Below, piece by piece: positions 17,001 through 21,494 of a stretch of DNA of 21,494 bases. Below the pieces are notes generated by a model. The model saw only the letters and a list, made by a program, of their open reading frames with translations. It was not told the origin of the DNA and ran no database searches. Positions within the stretch are counted from its first letter, which is position 1. Each line of letters opens with the position of its first letter. A program made the position numbers and the translations under genes. The stretch lies in contig JANBPT010000826.1 of NCBI GenBank assembly GCA_027575765.1, positions 1 to 21,494 on the forward strand, read 5' to 3'. Source of the DNA: Tieghemiomyces parasiticus. Taxonomy: Eukaryota > Kickxellomycota > Dimargaritomycetes > Dimargaritales > Dimargaritaceae.

Positions 17001-18030
17001 GAATCCCAAGTTCGAACTGTCCCCGCTCACGTCACTCACCTTCCCGGTGTACAACCGCATCAACACGTCCGTCACCTTCGACCACGGCCGGCGCGTAGCC
17101 ATCGGTACCGACCAGGGCGTTTACGTGGGCCTGAACAACGACCTTGAATCGTTCGAAAAACTGCCCCTAGCCCAGGAGAAGGTATTCCAGATCGATATTT
17201 TGGAGGAATACGATATCTTCTTTGTGCTGTCCGACAAGGATCGTAACCTTTGGGCCTACCCGTTGGAGGCACTCAACCCCACCATGGCCGTTAACGTGCG
17301 GCCGCGCAAGATGCATGCCCACGTGACCTTCTTCAAGGCTGGGATGTGCATGGACGAGCTCCGGGTGTGCTCGGTGCGCTCCAGCAACATCACCAGCACG
17401 ATCAAGATGGACGTGCCCATCGCACCCAACCACGTTCGGCGAAGCAAGTCCTTCGGCCGGCTTCTCCCGCGCGGAGCCCAGGACATTATGCGGCTCTACA
17501 AGAAGTACTACATTCCATCCCAAACGTCGTCGCTGCACCTCTTCCGGTCGCTTATTATTGTCGGGTGTCTGAAGGGCTTTGAGATTGTGAACCCGCTGAC
17601 CTCAGAGACGCAGGAACTACTGGATCCCAACGACGAGTCGCTCAACTTTGTGCGCAAGCGCGACAATATCCGGCCCATCGCCATCTTCAAGGTGCAGAAC
17701 GGCGACTTCCTCCTGTGCTACGACGAGCTGGCCTTTTACGTCAACAAGAACGGGCAGCGGGCGCGACCGCACTGGATTATTCATTGGGAGGGCGAGCCCA
17801 CGTCCTTCACATTCTGCTACCCGTACATCCTAGCCTTTAACCCGAACTTCATCGAGGTGCGCCACGTCGAAACGGGTAACCTTGAACAGGTCATCATCAC
17901 CGGTAACTCCACCAGCCTATGCACCGACCCGGCCTCCATCCATATCGTGGCCACCCCGTCGCTCACCGAACCCCAGCGTATCTACAAACTGCTCCCCATC
18001 GTCAAGGTCCAAGCTCGGCACGCTCGCTAA
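14029..18030 (+). CDS. ROM2: Rho1 guanine nucleotide exchange factor (DEP-RhoGEF-PH-CNH, Rom2/Rgf1 type)
   Basis: This protein loads GTP onto Rho1 at the plasma membrane and drives the cell-wall integrity pathway and glucan synthesis. The 1333-residue length matches yeast Rom2 and fission yeast Rgf1, and there is no intron. Residues 1-400 are Pro/Ser-rich and disordered. A DEP-like domain spans about 404-490 (KYHKCFSGAEAVDAI, DFFHDVIYDHRLRDS), followed by the family linker DRLCYSITCPRRLEQ near 530. The DH domain runs about 597-790, opening with KRQELIFELIYTEKDYVRDL and holding LGLPTRRLGRYPLLLE. The PH domain covers 808-985 and is split by an Ala/Gly-rich insertion at about 876-950. The CNH domain runs 1000-1327 (VAIGTDQGVYVG, YKKYYIPSQTSSLHLFRSL, WEGEPTSF). 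ATG 14029 overlaps a possible 3' splice site (CTGAC, then ATGCAG), so an upstream coding exon cannot be excluded. Confidence 0.93.
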   Translation: MQSNYPYVSERTPPAGGYAGFDHVAGDYYPDGGPPFQPSTASDTSLVRTGTRGRPLPVPPSDMPSYLHPTYPAYPAGPPPQLASAPNLDQVSGSYASYGRGTEALPQRSPVHSAPRPLPTPPGPATMSLSMTEPSLESEDPAALDTYRFSDPALHPGTHYENPYQQQPQRQHHMSAASRLPHIDTHHLRDRIPRPPPKPQPHHYRPGSPPREILTRNHTTAAAYEASRPLPSRRPSDLSPPESAPAVISPVGHSSGQSYHPRVHKRYGHLTHANRQFYLNHQLQRISLELDGGPTSPSDATTSFRSDSTDSAYAPYPVDEISTPAPHTATASTASTYRSNSSRTVQPSSSSMTNLPMSRRATDSSVPLSPPPHSHRVSDGGRPLADGPDATRLRSATVTAVSRRIPPVYPAMLSRVADAFRLLVPLRTHFKDDIKYHKCFSGAEAVDAISAIIDTTDRDLALHLGRTLGAQDFFHDVIYDHRLRDSAEELYTFHDAVRTPYAAPKSGPPFLPSGFFTNLAECYSATCTVDRLCYSITCPRRLEQAANARNAANQDLSRTLTLTLTTATPLEVGKEERLWAKAVPPQIMDSVTKQEHKRQELIFELIYTEKDYVRDLELMQEIYIKPLYHRDIIPADKRRRLLLVIFSNVADLLAINAAFRTALCQRQAEAYVVDAVGDVVHRYATQFKPYVLYGAHQVLAKHLLDLERNRNPRFSKFLDDMERHPEARKLNVTSFLGLPTRRLGRYPLLLEGIRKATPEDHPDHVAIPKAVTAIHSFLAEIDLEAGKAQNRVNLSKLKDQLQFKPADINDLNLMHDGRLIVQQGTLKKRSSVETTELTCFLLDHMFFMAKKKKNRDESIEYKIFKRPIPLELLTVTTPDEGAESAAAAAAGGAASMLTSGVAGLAKPLGLAGAAFSSTTHLPNSPQGRIGPGPAAAAAAQEALASAKGGFPMVVTHLGRRGGTHTLYAATATERREWMDNMLKYRDLKAKQNPKFELSPLTSLTFPVYNRINTSVTFDHGRRVAIGTDQGVYVGLNNDLESFEKLPLAQEKVFQIDILEEYDIFFVLSDKDRNLWAYPLEALNPTMAVNVRPRKMHAHVTFFKAGMCMDELRVCSVRSSNITSTIKMDVPIAPNHVRRSKSFGRLLPRGAQDIMRLYKKYYIPSQTSSLHLFRSLIIVGCLKGFEIVNPLTSETQELLDPNDESLNFVRKRDNIRPIAIFKVQNGDFLLCYDELAFYVNKNGQRARPHWIIHWEGEPTSFTFCYPYILAFNPNFIEVRHVETGNLEQVIITGNSTSLCTDPASIHIVATPSLTEPQRIYKLLPIVKVQARHAR

Positions 18031-18392
18031 CTTTTGCCAAACGACGGGCCTTTCTTTGGGAGTTGAAGTTCACCTCTCCCCTCCCCTCCCGCCAGGAGAG
18101 AGGGGCATTCTTGTTCGCGCCTAGTATAATACCACCACTCCCTTGTGCCCACTACTCTTTTTCTCTGCATACTACATTGTCTTTTTTATAGCTCTTCTCC
18201 TTAGTAGCCGACTTAGCCAAGATAGCGTTTTATATGTTGATTTCTTACAAATTGATGACTTGCTAGTCGCAAGGTTGTTCTATCTTTCAAGGGGATCTGT
18301 CTGGGTAGGTTCGCTTGGTCAGACACGGACGTTCTTTGTCTGCTTGTAAGCCAACCGGACCCCGTCCGCATTGCTGGATTAGGTAGCTGCTT
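18031..18392. other. Convergent intergenic region between the GEF and PKR1 genes
   Basis: This 362-base interval separates two 3' ends. It is T-rich on the plus strand after 18130 (several T runs), which suits a 3' untranslated region of the GEF gene. No canonical AATAAA is seen on either strand. There is no gene. Confidence 0.5.
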
Positions 18393-18891
18393 TTAGTCGT
18401 CCTTTTTGGACGCCGTGTCCGCTGTGGCATCGGAGGTCTCGCCCTCGGGAGCTACGGGGGGCATATTCCGTACAAACCTGTATTGGGATGGACAGAATTG
18501 TGCAATGTGGGAAAGTTAGCGGGTGTTTGGAGGAAAGGTAGGCATGTCAATGAGTCCGAGGTGAGGTAGGGGAGACTAGTGACACATATATATAGAAGAG
18601 ATACTTGGCGGTTCTATCTACCACCATCACCCCCTGTCTCGTTGACCCGACTTACCAGAGTGTGCATCCGTAGAGCGCCAGAGTCGTGGTGAACAGGATA
18701 AGCGCGTGGATATTGCCCTGGGTCACAATAGCCAAGAAGGTGAGTGTCGCCAGCAGTGCAATAAAGGATATGTTCATAACGATAAATAGGCCCCGGTTGA
18801 CGCCCGGCTGGAAGACCGAGTCCATAACGTCCTGGGCGATGGACGGCGTGCCGGCTGGAGCGGAGATGGGGGCTGGGTTTACGTCGGCCAT
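18393..18891 (-). CDS. PKR1: Pkr1, ER-resident V-ATPase assembly factor, two exons
   Basis: Pkr1 helps assemble the membrane sector of the vacuolar proton pump in the endoplasmic reticulum. Exon 1 is 18891-18656 and ends in phase 2 before GTAAGT. The intron 18655-18478 has a GCTAAC branch point about 38 bases before its CAATACAG end. Exon 2 is 18477-18393. The product is 106 residues (yeast Pkr1 is about 120). After a Pro/Ala-rich start comes the family signature DSVFQPGVNRGLFIVMN, with two membrane segments (about 35-58 and 63-81). Without splicing the protein would stop right after the second segment. Exon 2 adds a hydrophilic acidic tail ending in KKDD, a dilysine ER-retrieval motif that agrees with the expected location. 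It is convergent with the GEF gene. Confidence 0.88.
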
Positions 18892-19524
18892 GGTGAGAGT
18901 GAGGTAATGTAGGCCAGTGACAGAGCGGGAGAAGACAATGTATTATAGCAGAACGGCGAGGGTCGGGGAATGTGGTAGGTGAGCAAGTGTCCTCGGCCTA
19001 GCTGTGGGGAGGAGGTAAGGGATGTAAGGGCGATTAGGCTTGCTGTGTCCAATGAGTTTCTTCCCTTGGTACGACAGCCAACCCGTAGCACAAGACCGCC
19101 GCTGTACGTGTCAAGTCGTCTCGAACGAAGCCGAGGGTGGAGCGGAGCAGCCGGGGCCACTCACCATCTCAACTGAGAAAAACGAGAGCGACAAGCGCAA
19201 TCGCTACCAACAACTATAGGCTTTGCGGCGGTAGGCGGAAACGGTGTAAGGGGGCCCCGCATCGTCTAAATTACTCTACAGTCCACGTGGAGTCGCGGCC
19301 TCTAAGGGCAGGTGGGTCTGGCGGTGTTGTGCATAGACATACCTCCCCTCCTCAGGCCCCCGCATGGCCCTTTGCCTCATGTATCAATTCCTGCCCCATC
19401 AATTTTTTCTGTTTTTCGCGTCCTTTACTCGTTTTCTTAGTTTCTGCCCAGTTACTTTTTACATTTGACCTAACACCGACATTGAAGACGCCTGTACGGC
19501 CAGTCCAGTATCGACGCCATCAGG
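18892..19524. promoter_or_regulatory. Divergent promoter region of PKR1 and the RD/RS-rich protein gene
   Basis: This holds both upstream regions. The part next to PKR1 is purine-rich on the plus strand (a CT-rich leader for PKR1). The part from about 19390 is T/C-rich for the plus-strand gene. CTAAC at 19469-19473, followed by an acceptor-like GGCCAG around 19502, suggests a leader intron 3' end, but no clear donor was found. Confidence 0.4.
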
Positions 19525-20806
19525 ATGAGTGACCCTGTCTCCCCGCCAGGGTTGACACCTCAGCCCAATGAGGATATACCACCCCCACCACCGTCGTAAG
19601 TTGGCAGACCAATGGTGCCACCAGTCAGGAAGGATGTGTATGGCTATCTGGCTCGAAACCTCTACGCGCTGCCTTCTAAGCTAACCCCTCTCGTTTGCCC
19701 ATTCTCCGCGCCTCGTACCACCCGATTTTCTGAGCAGTTGCCCACCGACCGTTGACCCCGAAGAGTCGGACGAGGAGCCCGGGGAATGGTCTGGCAGTGC
19801 CAGCCCCGCCGCATCCGAACCACCTAGTAACCCACCGGAGCCACCGTCAGACGATCCGTTGCTGTCACCCACCCGGGACCGGTCCCGAGATCGCCATCGG
19901 ACTCGCTCCCGCCGTAGCCCGGAACAAAGTCGAGACCGGTACCGAGAGTCCTATCGTAGCGACCGAGATCGGGGGCGCGAGCGAGACCGGGATCGGGCAC
20001 GTGATAGGGACCGGAGTCGGGAGCATGATCGCGAGCGCGAGAGAGAACGCCGCCGCCGGGATGACGATCGTCGACGTGACCGTCGCCGTAGCGACCATGA
20101 CCATGACTACGACTATGACTACGATCGCGATCGCGACCGCACGCGTTATAGAGAGCGAGAGCGTGACCATGATCGGAGTCGGGATCGTGAACGTCAAAGC
20201 CGGGACTGGGATCGGGGCCGCGAGAGTCGCCGCAGCAATAGCGGTCGGCGCCGAACCCGCTCACCGCGGCGCTCTTCACGTTCACGCTCGCCACCCTACG
20301 CTGGCGATCGGTCTACAGGGTATTCTCCCGCACGTCATCGCCGCGCGTCAGGCCATCAACCGTCCCTACGGTCCAGCGGGGGCACCACCCCTGTAGCCCT
20401 GCCCCCGCCGCCCCCGACGACACCGCCTCCACCCCCACCCCCCGCCTCCACAGGTGCCGTTGGAGGACGTCGAGCTTCCCCGGCCGGCGCGGGCGGCAGT
20501 AGCTACCGACACTTTAGTGGTACTGCCGCCGGCAAGACTTCGACTCTACCGCGGCACCCCGTGGCCCAGCGCCTCGACGACCTCACCGCCAAATACGACG
20601 CGGAAGGCTGGCACTACGAGAAGGAGCGGTTGCGGTTACAGGAGGAGATATTGTCCATCGAGGAACGTGTCCGACGGGCCGAGTTTGAGAGTGAGTACAC
20701 CTCCTGGGATGTCGTCAAGATTACGCATCAGCTAGATCTTACTACAAAACAGCTGGAGGAAGTGGACGCTGACCTGCACCGCATTGCCCAGCAGCTGACA
20801 GTTTGA
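19525..20806 (+). CDS. RD/RS-rich coiled-coil protein, probably nuclear, two exons
   Basis: I do not recognise a named family. Exon 1 is 19525-19595 and ends in phase 2 at GTAAGT. The intron 19596-19737 has a GCTAACCCC branch point and a GAGCAG acceptor. Exon 2 is 19738-20806. The product is 379 residues. Residues 1-64 are Pro- and acid-rich (EDIPPPPPS, then EESDEEPGEW). Residues 69-230 are an Arg-Asp/Arg-Ser/Arg-Glu array of the kind seen in SR-related splicing proteins, ending in SRSRSPPYAG. A proline run follows near 238-262. Residues 297-379 form a charged coiled coil (RLRLQEEILSIEERV, then WDVVKITHQLDLTTKQLEEV). There is no RRM or zinc finger, so RNA binding would depend on the RD/RS array. 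A role in pre-mRNA processing or nuclear condensates is inference. Confidence 0.82.
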
Positions 20807-21359
20807 TGTGGGGGGGGTGGTGAGCCTGAATCACGTTGGTGGAGGTGGCCAGGGCCTGAGGGGCCTACATGTGGATATCCACAATTATAGTCCTACTTGT
20901 GCTTCGAGCCCACTGTATATAAACATATATAACTATCTCCGCGTATATGTTGATCAGCCTAGCGATGCCGAAGATAGCTGCGGCATGCGAGTAGGTTGTG
21001 GCAGGGTACAATTTTAGCAAGTAGCCTTACGCCTATAGTGTTTGGCCTTATAACCAGGGTTCTCTGGGCGTTTGAGTATAGCATGTGCAGTAGTCAAGCA
21101 TACCAGCGCCATTATTCGCGGCATCTACCTCTTCGTAGGCGGCATGTGATGATGTAGGTCTTGGATTTCTACCTAGCCACCTGCTTCAAACCGTGGTGGC
21201 ATGCATTTGGGAAGAGTATGTCTGGACAAGCCGAAGTCCTTGTCTTATCCCTCTCACGAATTTCGAGGGTCCCTGCAGAATCGTAGCTGTTATTTACAGC
21301 GGAATGATTCAAGACAGGTCCTGGAACTAATCAACCCGTAGCGCATGGTGCCCTTTTAT
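20807..21359. other. Intergenic region after the RD/RS-rich gene
   Basis: An eight-G run follows the stop codon. A perfect 14-base palindrome TGTGGATATCCACA lies at 20870-20883, then an AT-rich stretch with TATATAAAC and ATATATAAC (20915-20935) that may serve in 3' end formation. I see no gene or RNA signature up to the right edge frame. Confidence 0.45.
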
Positions 21360-21494
21360 TCAGCTGTCCCCCACTACCACCACCATACTGTGTTCTGCGT
21401 GAAATCCGCCCCAGAATTCTTGTAAAGTGGCAACGAAGAAACTTACTACATTCATGTGCTGAAGTATAATCATCGGTGCCGAGAGCGAGGGCGA
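21360..21494 (-). CDS. Possible 3' end of a gene running off the right edge
   Basis: The minus strand is open from the edge for 44 codons to a TGA at 21362-21360, and AATAAA overlaps that stop, which would suit a gene end. The frame includes MIILQHMN and FFVATLQEFWGGF. A donor-like GTAAGT and an acceptor-like CACGCAG inside the frame offer a spliced alternative that would end a few codons after the join. I recognise no family, and the open length is too short to be convincing. Confidence 0.25.
   Translation of the reverse strand, partial: SPSLSAPMIILQHMNVVSFFVATLQEFWGGFHAEHSMVVVVGDS

Noticed and set aside
19824..20294. Long His/Asp/Gly-rich minus-strand frame opposite the RD/RS array
   Set aside because: It is produced by the repeated CGN-GAY codon pattern of the plus-strand gene. 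The splice model and coiled coil support the plus strand.

Overview
This window is nuclear DNA from a fungus. It holds monocistronic genes on both strands, GT-AG introns with a CTAAC-type branch point, pyrimidine-rich leaders, AATAAA signals and fungus-typical protein families. These include a DEP-RhoGEF-PH-CNH Rho1 exchange factor, Pkr1, a SNO-type glutaminase and a fungal LRR/Cys protein. GC-rich coding sequence, modest intron density and a UVSSA gene (lacking in budding yeast) argue against Saccharomycotina. An early-diverging fungus such as a zoopagomycete is possible, but that is inference.

Layout from left to right: (1) an edge-truncated two-exon gene for an acidic unknown protein (-); (2) a conserved fungal, probably mitochondrial protein (+); (3) a cytochrome c oxidase VIIc-type subunit (+); (4) a five-exon UVSSA homologue for transcription-coupled repair (-), divergent from (5) the glutaminase subunit of pyridoxal 5'-phosphate synthase (+); (6) a 2.2 kb gap with no defensible gene; (7) a fungal LRR protein with a C-terminal cysteine module (+); (8) a 2.5 kb gap whose right half looks like a long CT-rich leader, probably with an intron; (9) a 1333-residue Rho1 GEF of the Rom2/Rgf1 type (+); (10) the two-exon V-ATPase assembly factor Pkr1 (-), convergent with the GEF; (11) a two-exon RD/RS-rich coiled-coil protein (+); (12) a possible gene 3' end at the right edge (-).

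The genes do not form one pathway. They cover mitochondrial respiration, transcription-coupled repair, vitamin B6 synthesis, cell-wall/Rho1 signalling, V-ATPase assembly and possibly RNA processing, which is ordinary for a fungal housekeeping locus. I see no mobile element, CRISPR array, rRNA or tRNA gene, and no evidence of a novel multi-gene system. The most useful observations are the reconstructed splicing of UVSSA and PKR1, a stop-free 3n intron in UVSSA, a dilysine ending on Pkr1, the Cys module of the LRR protein, an insertion in the GEF's PH domain, and a 16-bp G11/C11 inverted repeat upstream of the COX gene. All splice models come from reading signals and frames by eye.
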